The notes beneath the pieces are model-generated. The model saw nothing but the letters and a program-made list of their open reading frames with translations. It was not told the origin of the DNA and did no database searches. The position numbers were made by a program, and so were the translations under genes. A stretch of DNA of 64,000 bases from Candidatus Zixiibacteriota bacterium (GTDB lineage Bacteria; Zixibacteria; MSB-5A5; GN15; FEB-12): the NCBI GenBank assembly GCA_035380245.1, contig DAOSXA010000003.1, positions 62,001 through 126,000 on the forward strand, in the 5' to 3' direction. Of this stretch, positions 42,717 through 53,300 are shown piece after piece (position 1 is the first letter of the stretch; the number at the start of each line of letters is the position of its first letter).

Positions 42717-45700
42717 GTGCGCATCTTGATGGTTCTTCTGGTAGGAATGGTCGTGAGTGTGTCTGCGTTTGCCGCCACGATCAACATCCCTGACGACGCT
42801 GTCAGTATCCAATACGGGGTCTTAATGTCGTCGAACGGGGACACGATTCTCGTAGCACCCGGTACTTATAATGAGAATATCGATTTTAAGTCCAAAGATA
42901 TTGTCATTACCAGTTCGGATGGTGCTGAAGTAACGACTATTTCCGGCTCTGTTAAGATCACTCAGGGTGAAAGCGAAGAAGCTGTCCTTAACGGCTTTAC
43001 CGTGCTTACCGGACCGATCACCATCCAGAACGGATCAGCACCGGTTATCAGTAACTGTATCATTCGGGATATGTCGGTGATTGCGATCCAGTGTGATAAC
43101 TCAAGTCCGATTATCAAGTACAATCTCTTCCATGACAATGGGAATATCAGTTGCATCGGCATCAATTCGGGCACCGCTACCATTGTCAACAATACCTTTG
43201 ACAATAACAACCGCGGCTTTTATTCCATCAGCGGCAAAGGCACTATCAGGAACAATATCGTTACCAACTCCAGTGAGTACGGTATCCACGGTCCTTTCAC
43301 GGTACTGGAGTACAACGATGTCTGGAATAACGATCCCAATTATCAAAACTGCAATTCGGGATCGCATGACATCTCCCTGGACCCACTGTATGAAGACGTC
43401 ACTATTCATGATTATAGTCTGCAAGCCGGATCCCCCTGCATAGATGCCGGTAATCCTGATGCGGTCTACAACGATCCGGACGGATCGAGAAACGATATCG
43501 GGGCATACTGGTATTTCAATTTTCTTATGCCGGCGCCGTACCCGTTTACGATCCTCGATGAAGACACGGCGCACGTGGCCAACAACGTTCCTACCTTTAC
43601 CTGGAGGTACTACGATACGATTCCGGGACAGGTGGCTTATGAAATCGAAGTCGGAACGGACAACGACTGGACATCTGCCGAGATGTGGGGCTCCGGCCTG
43701 ATGTTGTCTTCCGACACTTTTGCGGTTTACGCGGGTCTTCCGCTCGAAGATGCCGTTAAGTATTATGCTCGTGGACGTCTCGCCAACGAGTTGTCCTGGG
43801 GTGACTGGATCGAGCTTTCTTTCTACATGAACGATGAGCCCACTACTCCGCAACCCTTGTCTCCTGAAGATAACCAGGGGGTTGCTTATGACAGTTATAT
43901 ATCTCTCACTTTGGCCAACTCGACCGATACTGAAGAAGATTCGCTTTCCTATGATTTTGAAATATACGAGGATGCCGGTCTTAGCATCCTTTTCGATACG
44001 CAATACGATATCCCGGAACAAGCGGACAGTACGGTCAGTGGAGCGTTTTTCGGATTTATCAACGGCATGGAATATTATTGGCGGTGTCGGGCTTTCGATG
44101 GGTACGAGTATTCGGACTGGTCGGAAACGAGATCGTTCATTGCCCATCCGGAAGCGCACGTAATGTCTTTTTCTCCATCATCGAACGAACTTGCGGTTGA
44201 TGTGGCCACGAATGTGGCAGCCGTGTTCGATATCCCTATGGCGGCAGGTTCATTCGTTGATTCTACAGTCGTGGTGCGATCAGCCTTTAGAGGGCTGCAT
44301 ACCGGTAGTATATCGTATGATCCGGGATCGTACACGGTGACTCTCGATCCTGATGTCGATTTCGCCCCGGGAGAGAAAATTACCGTAGCATTGACTAAAG
44401 CGATTTTATCAGAAGAGGATGTTCCTCTCAGAAACAGCCGGGTCTGGTCGTTCCGAACGGCGACGGCCTTGGCCGGGGCACGTTTTGCGGATCACACTAC
44501 CTATGCCACTTATGCCGAACCTTTCTCAGTAAGAGTCGGTTATTTCAACGCCGATGCCTATATCGACCTGGCCGTTGCCAACCGCAGCGCAGGCTCGATT
44601 TCAGTGTTCACCGGTAACGGCGATGGTACCTTTAACAGCGTCGGAGCGTATCCGGTCGGTACCACCCCTTACTCTCTTGCTATTGGCGATTTGAACCATG
44701 ATGGAACCCTCGATCTGGTTACCGCTAACTTCGGTTCGGACGATATCTCGGTTCTCATGGGCAACGGCAATGCCACGTTCCTGCCGCCCGTCAATTACAA
44801 CGTAGGAGATGCCCCGCGTTCGGTAACGGTGTTTGACGCCAACGGCGACGGCTATTTGGATATCGCCACCGCCAACTATGGCTCGAATAATATCTCGTTT
44901 CTCAGAAACTTGAAAAATGGATTTTTCGCCGACCCGATTTCTTTGCCCGTCGGATCCGATCCGTATGCAATACGATCGGGTGATCTGAATAGCGACGGCT
45001 ATCTGGATTTAGTTTGTGTCAATTTCGGCTCCGACTATTTGTCCGTGCTCATCAACAACAGCACCGGTTCGTTCGGCGAACATACGATGTATAGCTGTGG
45101 AACCAGTCCCCTTGATCTTGTCGTCTCGGATATAAATGCCGATGGTGAGCTGGATGTCGTGACCGCCAACAGCGACAATACCATTTCCGTACTGATAGGT
45201 AACGGAAACGGCTCTTTGAAGACCGCCGTGGCATATTCGACCGGCAGTGGCCCACGCTCGATTGCCGATGTCGATCTGGACGGCGACGGTGACCTTGATC
45301 TGGCTGTAGTCAATTATAACAGCGACACCGTTCAGGTTCTCCTGAACGTGAACAACGGTTCATTCGTAACCGGTAGTAAGGCGGCCGTGGGGGATGCCCC
45401 GGTGTCTTTGTGTGCTGCCGATATGGACGGTGACGGTGATATCGATCTGGCTGCCGCCAATCTGGGCGCCAATACCGTTTCGGTTCTCCTGAACGTCAAT
45501 GATATCTGTGTGGATCGTGACGGTGACGGCTACGGCGATCCCGGTCATGCCGAGAACGTATGCCCCGACGACAACTGCCCCGATATTCCTAACGAGCTGC
45601 AGACGGATAGCGACGGCGACGGTGTCGGTGATGCCTGTGACGACTGTGTGGATGTCGCCGATCCTGAGCAGGAAGATACCGATGGTGACGGTGTCGGCGA

Positions 45701-47939
45701 TGTCTGCGATATTTGTCCCGGTTTTGACGACAATCTCGATTCCGACAACGATGGTGTGCCGAACGGCTGTGATAATTGTCCCTTCATGGCAAATACCGAT
45801 CAAGCCGATGATGATTTTGACGGTGTTGGTAATGTCTGCGATAACTGTCGTGCGGTCGCCAATCCCGGTCAGGAGGATGGTGACGTTGACTATATCGGAG
45901 ATGTCTGCGATAACTGTTTAGGCGTTCCTAATCCGGGCCAGTCGGATGCCGATGCCGATGGTGTCGGCGATGCCTGTGATCTTTGCGAAGGCTACGATGA
46001 CGGCCAGGACGCCGACGGTGACGGCATGCCGGATTCCTGCGATATCTGTTCCGGCTTCAGCGACTGGGATGATGTCGATACGGACGGTTTGCCTGATAGC
46101 TGCGATAACTGCCCGACGGTAGCCAATGTTGAACAGGTAGATACGGATCGTGACGGTATCGGTGATTTCTGTGATAACTGTCCTTCCGATTACAACCCGG
46201 CCCAGGTCGATACCGACAATGATGGAATCGGAGACGTTTGTGACCCGTGCCGCGAGGATCCGGATAACGACGCCGATGAAGACGGCCATTGCGCCAATGT
46301 TGACAACTGCCCTGACATGGCCAACGCCGACCAGGCGGACGAAGATGGAGACGGTGTCGGCGACCTCTGTGATATTTGTCCCTCCAATTACGATCCTGAG
46401 CAGGCCGATGTCGATCAGGATGGAATCGGTGACTCCTGTGACAACTGCCCCGAGGATTATAACCTGACGCAAACCGATTCGGACGGCGACGGTATCGGCG
46501 ATGCGTGTGACCCCTGCATCTATGATCCCGATAATGATATCGACCAGGACGGCTATTGCGGTGAACTGGATAACTGTCCTGAGATATATAATCCGGATCA
46601 GGCGGATGCCGATGGTGACGGTATCGGTGATGTCTGCGATTACCCCGCTTGTGACTCGCTGATCGTACCGACCAGTGTGGTGGAACCCTACAGCGATGAA
46701 TGTGTTAGCCAGACGGTTTCGATTAAAGCCTGCCAGGCACTCAAGGGAGCCAGCATTCCGTTGGCCATCCCCGGTGAAATCGAGGTCTGTTCCTTGTCCA
46801 CGGCAGGACTTATAACGGAGGATTGGGATTATGTATTCCCGGAGATATTCTCCAACTATCTGACCGTTTCGCTTGCCAACTCCTTTGGCGAGCAGATCCC
46901 CGAAGGGGAGACGCCGGTTTTCGATATCTACTTCAAAGCTACCCCGGATTGTCGCGATGCTTATGTCGTGCGCTGGGATACGACCATGTCGGCTCATGAG
47001 TCGCACAAACTGTCGTTTGTCGACACGGACTACCGTCTGGTGCTGCCGGGATTCGATTATGACCGTGATGTTACTCAAATTGCCGGTTATGAACCGGCAG
47101 ACTTTACCGGTGACGGTTCGGCTGATATATCGGATCTGGTCTACCTGGTGAATTACTTGTTCCTGGGTGGCCCGGAGCCGTATCTGCTCGATGTGGGTGA
47201 TGTCAATGGCGACTGCGGCGGTCCCGACATTGCCGACCTGGTGTTGTTCGTTGACTGGGTTTTCGCGCAGGGGACACCGCAGCTTGAATGTGGATGCGTA
47301 AATGGCGGACCGCTTGCCAAACCGGTCGTACGAGACGACATCGTTTTGTTCACCGAGATTGAGGCGGGTGTCACTACGGTCTATCTGGAAACGCCTGTTG
47401 AACTTCGTGGTGTTCAACTGACGATCCTCGACGCCGGTCAAAGCGAACCGGAGAAGCTGGTGAACGAGAAACTGGAAATGGTCTATGGAGCACAAGCCGA
47501 TACGTTGAAGGTTGGCATTCTCGATCTGGATGGGCGCACGACCATTGCTTCCGGCAGAACGGCTCTGATACGCATTCCGGCATCGATCTCGGTTGAGACG
47601 GCTCTGGTGGCCGATGGACAATACCAGGCGTTCGCAGCCTCGATCTCCGGTGCCACGACTGTATCTCAAACACCGAATGACTTCAACCTCGATCAGAACC
47701 GACCGAATCCGTTCAATCCGAGCACTGAGATCAGCTTCAGTCTGGCTTATTCATGCCGTGCTACATTGACGGTTTATAATATCGCCGGTCAGCGGGTTGC
47801 CGTGCTGGCGGATGGAGTGTTATCGGCCGGACAACATACGTACCTGTTTGACGGGTCGAATCTCGGTTCCGGTGTCTATCTCTATCGTCTCGAGACCGAT
47901 GGATATATCGAAGCTCGCAAGATGCTGCTGATGAAATAG
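42717..47939 (+). CDS. Giant secreted multidomain surface protein (beta-helix, FG-GAP, TSP3, dockerin)
   Basis: A 1740-residue protein with a GTG start and GGAGG five bases upstream. In order: signal peptide (1-20); parallel beta-helix (about 22-260); Fn3-like domains (270-480); a Big_5-like Ig domain (485-590); seven FG-GAP/VCBS-type repeats (about 595-928) with DxNxDGxxD calcium loops; a long Cys/Asp-rich thrombospondin type 3 array (929-1308); a cohesin-like domain (1320-1440); a dockerin-like pair (about 1458-1528); and a FlgD-like sorting module (about 1655-1740) ending KMLLMK. It probably forms a calcium-stabilised surface fibre or adhesin. An intact long antisense ORF is a composition artefact. 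Confidence 0.88.
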   Translation: MRILMVLLVGMVVSVSAFAATINIPDDAVSIQYGVLMSSNGDTILVAPGTYNENIDFKSKDIVITSSDGAEVTTISGSVKITQGESEEAVLNGFTVLTGPITIQNGSAPVISNCIIRDMSVIAIQCDNSSPIIKYNLFHDNGNISCIGINSGTATIVNNTFDNNNRGFYSISGKGTIRNNIVTNSSEYGIHGPFTVLEYNDVWNNDPNYQNCNSGSHDISLDPLYEDVTIHDYSLQAGSPCIDAGNPDAVYNDPDGSRNDIGAYWYFNFLMPAPYPFTILDEDTAHVANNVPTFTWRYYDTIPGQVAYEIEVGTDNDWTSAEMWGSGLMLSSDTFAVYAGLPLEDAVKYYARGRLANELSWGDWIELSFYMNDEPTTPQPLSPEDNQGVAYDSYISLTLANSTDTEEDSLSYDFEIYEDAGLSILFDTQYDIPEQADSTVSGAFFGFINGMEYYWRCRAFDGYEYSDWSETRSFIAHPEAHVMSFSPSSNELAVDVATNVAAVFDIPMAAGSFVDSTVVVRSAFRGLHTGSISYDPGSYTVTLDPDVDFAPGEKITVALTKAILSEEDVPLRNSRVWSFRTATALAGARFADHTTYATYAEPFSVRVGYFNADAYIDLAVANRSAGSISVFTGNGDGTFNSVGAYPVGTTPYSLAIGDLNHDGTLDLVTANFGSDDISVLMGNGNATFLPPVNYNVGDAPRSVTVFDANGDGYLDIATANYGSNNISFLRNLKNGFFADPISLPVGSDPYAIRSGDLNSDGYLDLVCVNFGSDYLSVLINNSTGSFGEHTMYSCGTSPLDLVVSDINADGELDVVTANSDNTISVLIGNGNGSLKTAVAYSTGSGPRSIADVDLDGDGDLDLAVVNYNSDTVQVLLNVNNGSFVTGSKAAVGDAPVSLCAADMDGDGDIDLAAANLGANTVSVLLNVNDICVDRDGDGYGDPGHAENVCPDDNCPDIPNELQTDSDGDGVGDACDDCVDVADPEQEDTDGDGVGDVCDICPGFDDNLDSDNDGVPNGCDNCPFMANTDQADDDFDGVGNVCDNCRAVANPGQEDGDVDYIGDVCDNCLGVPNPGQSDADADGVGDACDLCEGYDDGQDADGDGMPDSCDICSGFSDWDDVDTDGLPDSCDNCPTVANVEQVDTDRDGIGDFCDNCPSDYNPAQVDTDNDGIGDVCDPCREDPDNDADEDGHCANVDNCPDMANADQADEDGDGVGDLCDICPSNYDPEQADVDQDGIGDSCDNCPEDYNLTQTDSDGDGIGDACDPCIYDPDNDIDQDGYCGELDNCPEIYNPDQADADGDGIGDVCDYPACDSLIVPTSVVEPYSDECVSQTVSIKACQALKGASIPLAIPGEIEVCSLSTAGLITEDWDYVFPEIFSNYLTVSLANSFGEQIPEGETPVFDIYFKATPDCRDAYVVRWDTTMSAHESHKLSFVDTDYRLVLPGFDYDRDVTQIAGYEPADFTGDGSADISDLVYLVNYLFLGGPEPYLLDVGDVNGDCGGPDIADLVLFVDWVFAQGTPQLECGCVNGGPLAKPVVRDDIVLFTEIEAGVTTVYLETPVELRGVQLTILDAGQSEPEKLVNEKLEMVYGAQADTLKVGILDLDGRTTIASGRTALIRIPASISVETALVADGQYQAFAASISGATTVSQTPNDFNLDQNRPNPFNPSTEISFSLAYSCRATLTVYNIAGQRVAVLADGVLSAGQHTYLFDGSNLGSGVYLYRLETDGYIEARKMLLMK

Positions 47940-47967
47940 CGAGTCATTGAATACGATTCTTGTTTTA

Positions 47968-48007
47968 TACCGGGCGACTCCCTATCGAGCCGCCCGGTAT
48001 TTTTTCT
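47968..48007 (+). terminator. Terminator after the 1740-aa gene
   Basis: The stem ACCGGGCG/CGCCCGGT is followed by ATTTTTT on the plus strand, about 30 bases past the stop. Confidence 0.8.
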
Positions 48008-48029
48008 GAGAACTTAATCGAGATAATAA

Positions 48030-48386
48030 TATCGGCCCCGCCGGGAAGCGAGGCCGATAATAGCAGAGAGGTACGCTGCTATTGTAGAATGGAGATACGT
48101 CCGCCTTTTAACGGCGGTTGCTCACTGCCGGGCGTGGTACCCGGGCTTGTACGTGTGGGTTGCGCTTACTCAGATCGACCTAATCTAATAAAATCGTTGG
48201 GCTTGCCAATAGGGGATGCCCCGCGTTTTGAAGGAGCAAATTCCCTTGTAATAAGAACAGCATTTTGTAAGGCCGGCTCGGGCAAGAGAGCCGGCCTTTT
48301 GTGGGAGAGGTAGGTCTCTGTCAACTCTGGCTAAGGTTCGGATCAGCGCCCTTGAAACCGCCCGTGGTGTGCTTCAAGGCGGTTTC
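48030..48386. other. Gene-free interval with serial hairpins, possible ncRNA
   Basis: Between 47939 and 48532 no convincing gene is seen. After the first terminator come several stems: TCGGCC/GGCCGA (48030-48058), CCGCC/GGCGG (about 48101-48116), CCGGG/CCCGG (about 48130-48148), the terminator-like GGCCGGCTC stem with T4 (48269-48301), and GAAACCGCC/GGCGGTTTC (48354-48386). A terminated structured transcript could lie between 48060 and 48301, but I recognise no known RNA family. Confidence 0.3.
48269..48301 (+). terminator. Second rho-independent-like hairpin
   Basis: The eleven-base stem AAGGCCGGCTC/GAGCCGGCCTT is followed by TT and GTGG. It has no coding gene upstream on the plus strand other than the already terminated 1740-aa gene. 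Confidence 0.5.
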
Positions 48387-48531
48387 TTGGATTAAAAGGG
48401 AGGAGACCTTGACCTTGAAAGCAGGGTTGGAGACCAAGTGGGTTCAAACTCTCCGCAGTATCCCCCAGAGGATCATGAGGGGCCGCACTTCCTGTTTATT
48501 TTATTATCCCGTTTCTTATTTGGTTATTCCA

Positions 48532-50238
48532 CTATTCGTTACTGCAACCTAAAGGATCTCCTTGTTGGAACATATAACTGACCAGGCGAACCAGATCACT
48601 GATGTCCGGTCCGGCATACGAGCAATTGATATCAGCCGATAACATAATCTCTGGTGAATTTCCCTGCTGGAACATATAAGAAACCAGGAAAACCAGATCG
48701 CTAATATCTATGGCGCGGTTGATAACTACATCACCACGCCAGAAATAGGTCACGGTGTTTGTCGATGTTGACCAGGTTGTGAATCCGAGACGGTTCCTTG
48801 CCAGGACTTTCCAATATACCGACACCCCCAGAGGGACCGAATTTTCGGGAACGGTCAGTGAGGTGTTTTCCCTGATGGAATCGAGGTAGAATTCTTCGCC
48901 TGGATTAGTGGCTGCGTTATCCCATAGGTAGACCAGATACCAGGTGGTATCATCAGGAATGACGGAGGGCGCAGTTTGCCAGGTAAAGGTCGCTTCCGTT
49001 TTATCCACCAGATCAACTAGATCCCCATTGTCCGGAGATGACAGATCAAATGAACCGGGATCGCCGCCAATGGCGAACTCAAAAGAGTCGGGATACGGCG
49101 TAGATTCACGCGTAAGACCATATACATCCCCCGTAGCCAGAACTCGCCAGAAATACCGACCATTGGTCAAATCATCGACATTGATGCTGAGGCTTGTCCC
49201 GGTATATCCCGTGGTTGATACCGTACTACCCGCAGCGAAGTCAGAATTCGTGCTGTAATCGATGTCATACAGGATATTTTCACTGGGGTAGATAGAACTG
49301 GAACTCTCCCATTGCAGTTGGATGGTTGATCCCGGTATTCCGATCACCTCGGCGTCACCGACCGGACTTAGCAGGGCAAATGGAGCCGGTTGTGACGGTT
49401 CACTCAGAAAAAAGCTCGCACCAAAGGGGGTAGACTCCCTTTCAAATCCATAAAGGTTGCCGTAAGCAGTTACTCGCCACCAATAAGTAGTCTCGTTGGT
49501 GAGAGTGTCGATGGCTACCCAGCAAGTAGTATCACTTACGGCCAGATAAGTCAATGTAGACCCGGTGGGGAAGCTCTCATCCGCGCTGATCTCGAATCTG
49601 TATTTTACCACCTCTCCCGGGTAGATGGAGCTCGATGGCTCCCAGAAGAACTGAATCGCGGAATCTGGAAAACCGAGAATGGTCTCGTTAATTGGCCATA
49701 TCAGATCAAACTCATCCGGCGGGAAATCTACAATTACCACAGCGCCTTCAGCCGTGGACTCTATCGGATCATTACTGATGTCGGTCATGACATGTTGAAG
49801 GATAGGCAGTTCCGATATCCCCGTGTTTAAAGCAACCAACTGCACTTGAGCTACTACTCCCGGTCCATCGACAACGGCGCTGGGCCCGAAGAGAAGACCT
49901 TCGAGTCTTAGGATCGTAGTTGCAAGGGTTGAATCATAATAGATGTAAGAGTTGAAAACACGGGTGAAACCAGAGGTATCGAAAAGCGGCCCCAGGGTCG
50001 TAGATACGGTATCAAACATGAGAGTGTCAAACGCGATCCTTGCCTGAAAGAGACGAATTCCCTGTGTATTTTCATCGACCCGTAAATCCAGGTCGATCAC
50101 ACTGCCCACGCCCGTTGTGACAAAAGTGCTCTCGGGCTCGAGTGAAAGGGTCGCTGCTTCGATTGCGCCGGCAGAACACATATACAGCGCAAACAAGACA
50201 GAAGCCAACAGTAATCGTGGCAGTTTTGCGGTTCTCAT
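48532..50238 (-). CDS. Secreted cohesin-like/Fn3-like protein with C-terminal dockerin
   Basis: A 568-residue secreted protein. ATG 50238 has GGAGG four bases upstream and gives signal MRTAKLPRLLLASVLFALYM. An N-terminal cohesin-like domain (about 30-175, LSLEPESTFVTTGVGSVIDL) is followed by three Fn3-like repeats, each with a WESSSSIYP or WEPSSSIYP motif (about 185-490), and a dockerin-like pair at the end (AIDISDLVFLVSYMFQQG and GPDISDLVRLVSYMFQQG). No FlgD-like sorting module is present. Cohesin and dockerin on one chain allow self-assembly or chain formation in principle; this is inference. Confidence 0.82.
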   Translation of the reverse strand: MRTAKLPRLLLASVLFALYMCSAGAIEAATLSLEPESTFVTTGVGSVIDLDLRVDENTQGIRLFQARIAFDTLMFDTVSTTLGPLFDTSGFTRVFNSYIYYDSTLATTILRLEGLLFGPSAVVDGPGVVAQVQLVALNTGISELPILQHVMTDISNDPIESTAEGAVVIVDFPPDEFDLIWPINETILGFPDSAIQFFWEPSSSIYPGEVVKYRFEISADESFPTGSTLTYLAVSDTTCWVAIDTLTNETTYWWRVTAYGNLYGFERESTPFGASFFLSEPSQPAPFALLSPVGDAEVIGIPGSTIQLQWESSSSIYPSENILYDIDYSTNSDFAAGSTVSTTGYTGTSLSINVDDLTNGRYFWRVLATGDVYGLTRESTPYPDSFEFAIGGDPGSFDLSSPDNGDLVDLVDKTEATFTWQTAPSVIPDDTTWYLVYLWDNAATNPGEEFYLDSIRENTSLTVPENSVPLGVSVYWKVLARNRLGFTTWSTSTNTVTYFWRGDVVINRAIDISDLVFLVSYMFQQGNSPEIMLSADINCSYAGPDISDLVRLVSYMFQQGDPLGCSNE

Positions 50239-50325
50239 CGATCCTCCTAAGTTGACGTCGTCCAGCGATGGTTGAGGGAGGGACCCCGTAGGGTCCCGTC
50301 CCCTCAACTGTCTCGCGGGATCGGT

Positions 50326-53300
50326 TTACTTCAGCAGAACCATCTTCTTGGTATCAGTGAAGTCCGCCGCCTGCAACTTGTAGAAGTAGACGCCGGAGCC
50401 AACACCAGAAGCGTTCCACGTGATGCTCACAGTCCCTGCATCTGCATAACCGTTGAACGACTCAACAACCTGACCGGCTACGTTAAAGACGGTCAAATTG
50501 TAGTGACCGGCTTCACGCATGGAGAAGTTGATTGTCGTTGTCGGGTTAAACGGATTCGGATAGTTCTGTCCCAGGTAGTAGCTGTCGGGCAGCGCCGCAC
50601 CCTTGGCAACGCTGAAGTCGACAGAAACCTCGGACAAATCGGCACTCTTGACCGAAGATTCAACCAGGTTGATATCAAAGGCTCCATCCTTCTTAGCGCG
50701 TACGGTGACGGTAGCTATCGAACTACCCTCAAAGACGTCGCTGAGAACAGCGCCGGTGAGATCCAGGCTGTTGCCGTCGATCACCTGGTTGTAGAATCCA
50801 CGACCATTAACCGCAGCGATATCACCTTGCTGTACGTTGACTATCTCAACCATACCGGCATCGATAGCGAAGTTCAGGTGATAAGCCAAAACGCCTTCCG
50901 CTCCGGTCATGTCAATACTGAAGGTGGCTTCATCGCCGGCCTTGAGGTACGGCACTTCCGTGGACACAGCAATTTGATCAGCACCGATCAATTTGGCCGC
51001 ATCCTTCAGATGATCGCCATAGATGGAGTAGTTATAGGCAAAGATGGTCAATTCATCGAAACCTACATAACCATCCGGGACCGGCAGACCATCCGGTTCG
51101 CCGTCAGCCGTGGGGCCGAAGTCACAAGCCTGGCAGAAGCCGGCGTCGGCAGACGTCAGGTAGTAACTCGCTGCAATGTCACCGAATTCAACAAACTCGA
51201 GAACACCACTGAAGTCGAAGTCCCCAAGCAGATAGTTGGTGGCGCTGCAGAACGCGAACGTACTTGACGTATTACCGGCCTTATCGACCGTCCACAACGA
51301 GAAAGTCAGCATATCCATTTCCGGATAAGTGCCGAAGTCATACTCGGTACCGTAAATGACGTCACCGTAGAAGCCTTCGTCGAGAGCCGGAGCCGGAGCC
51401 GGTCCGTCGGTGTAGATCGGATAGTCGAAAGTGGCGTTGTAGCGGAAGAAATAGTATTGATCTTCCGTTGCACCGTCCCAGGTCAGATGGACACTGGCCG
51501 TCGGGGTGCCGTGGAAGTTAGTCGCCGGAGCCGGAGCAAGCTGATCGAGTTCGATCGTCGCATTGTACCAGGCGCCAACGTTCGCGGCCATATCACGGAA
51601 GCGAATCCTGATGGTGTAAACACCATCAGTCGCACTCTTCAACGTCCACGGATTGAACGTATTAGCCACCGGGATCCAGCCGGTGTTGCCGGACCAGTCG
51701 TCGTTGATGATCTGCATATCCACAGCGTCGCCGGGATAAGCAATACCAACGATCTCATTACCGGTCTGGCTGTTGGTGTAACCGGGAGCCGCCAGCGGAT
51801 TGAGAACTGGATCCTGCTGGACCGTCATGGTGCCGGTAGGCGCCTCAGTGTCCAGAATGATCGTTGCCGACTCAATCGTACTCAAACGACCGGAACGGTC
51901 TTCGGTCTGCACGTAAACCGTCTTAGTACCGTCACCGGTGCTGAGAGTGAAGGAGTAGGGACCGGCGCCCCAACCAAGCGGGGTCGCTCCCGCCATAGCG
52001 GGATCCTCAGAAAGGTACACGTACTTGCGATAGGATTCGGTATAGGTGAAGTTAACACTAACGGTAGTGCTGTTGCAGTACGTGGCGCCGCCGTCGATGA
52101 GCACATCCGAAATCACCGGATCAGTGAAATCGAATCTGATGGCATCAGTAAGTTCTGAGGTCAGGAGACGTCCGGCGCAATCCTGAGCCTGAACATACAG
52201 GTAGTACAAGGTACCTTCCGTCGGAGTGCCGAAATCGTAAGCGAACGGATTCGGCGGGAAAGCCTCGGTTACCGTATATGTTCCCGATACTTCACCGGCC
52301 ATGACCTGGATAATGTCAGTGGATGGATCGGCGACTTCGACGTTTACCACTGCCGTTTGTGACCAGTTGATTTCGCCCAAACCGTCATCGAGAGTGATTC
52401 CGGTAGCGGTTGGCGCGGTCAGGTCAAGGAAGATACTGTCTAACGACTCAGCACCATAATTGCCGATATTGTCGATCAGAACACCGTAAACCGTATGCCA
52501 GCCTTCGGTGTTGACCATATTCCAAAGAATGGAATCGGTATAAACCGTGGCGTCATACTGAGTATACGGACCACCCTGATTGTTACTTAAACCAACGTAA
52601 GCGATATCAGTATCGGACCAGCTGAATTCCACACGGATCCTGCGGTTATCGGTACAGCCGGAACGATCATTGATCGAGAACTGGTCGAAGCCGTTGTTGG
52701 TGCTGTCGAACTCGATCTGAGCCGAAGTATAACCAACGTTACCGGCATCGTCGCGCGACATGAAGTAAACGGTCTTGAGTCCGTCGTTGGCGCTGAGGGT
52801 CATGGGGACCGGACGTACCGGCGGCGGCATGGCCGCCCACTTCGTTGAAGCGCAATCGGCATCAGCGAGATCTTCAGAAACGATGTAAGCCATCGTACCG
52901 GAAGCTGCCTCGAAATTGCAATCGCCAACGATATCGCGCACGCCGGTCTTGGCCGGAGTCGGATCGACTACCAACCAGGCGTCATGTGGAGCCGGGGCGG
53001 TCTGATCGAGTTCAATCGTTTCCAGGCGATGCGGTGACCGGTTGAGGAACTCATCGTACAGGCGAGCATAATGAGTCTTGGTGCCGTCGCCGGCGGTAAG
53101 ATCAAAGGTTGCCTTCGGATAAGTTTCTCTCACCCCGGACCAGGAACCGCCGGACCAGAATTCCACCTGTACGGCGGTACCGTCGTCGACATAAGTCAGG
53201 TTGACGGTCAGGTCGTTGGTATAATCCGGGTTGACCGGGCAAGTCGGATCGGCCATAGTCCACGACGTGAAGGTCGGGCAGGTCCAATCGATATAGAAGG

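Noticed and set aside
43101..44159. 352-codon antisense ORF in the beta-helix/Fn3 region
   Set aside because: Opposite strand to a well-supported secreted protein; composition is Arg/Ile-rich as expected for a shadow frame.
45500..46650. Regular Asp/Cys-coded repeats suggesting a tandem array or CRISPR
   Set aside because: Repeats are protein-coding TSP3 units of variable length and sequence; there are no identical direct repeats with unique spacers.
45918..47669. 583-codon antisense ORF inside the 1740-residue gene
   Set aside because: It mirrors the GAT/GAC-GGT repeat composition of the TSP3 and dockerin region; the plus-strand domains are unmistakable and the antisense product has no recognisable family or ribosome site.
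47960..48552. ORFs of 117 and 83 codons after the 1740-residue gene
   Set aside because: They run through terminator hairpins, lack ribosome sites and have no recognisable features.
50272..51267. 331-codon plus-strand ORF opposite the end of the 1655-residue gene
   Set aside because: The minus strand encodes the conserved FlgD-like sorting module here; the plus frame has no domain or start signal.
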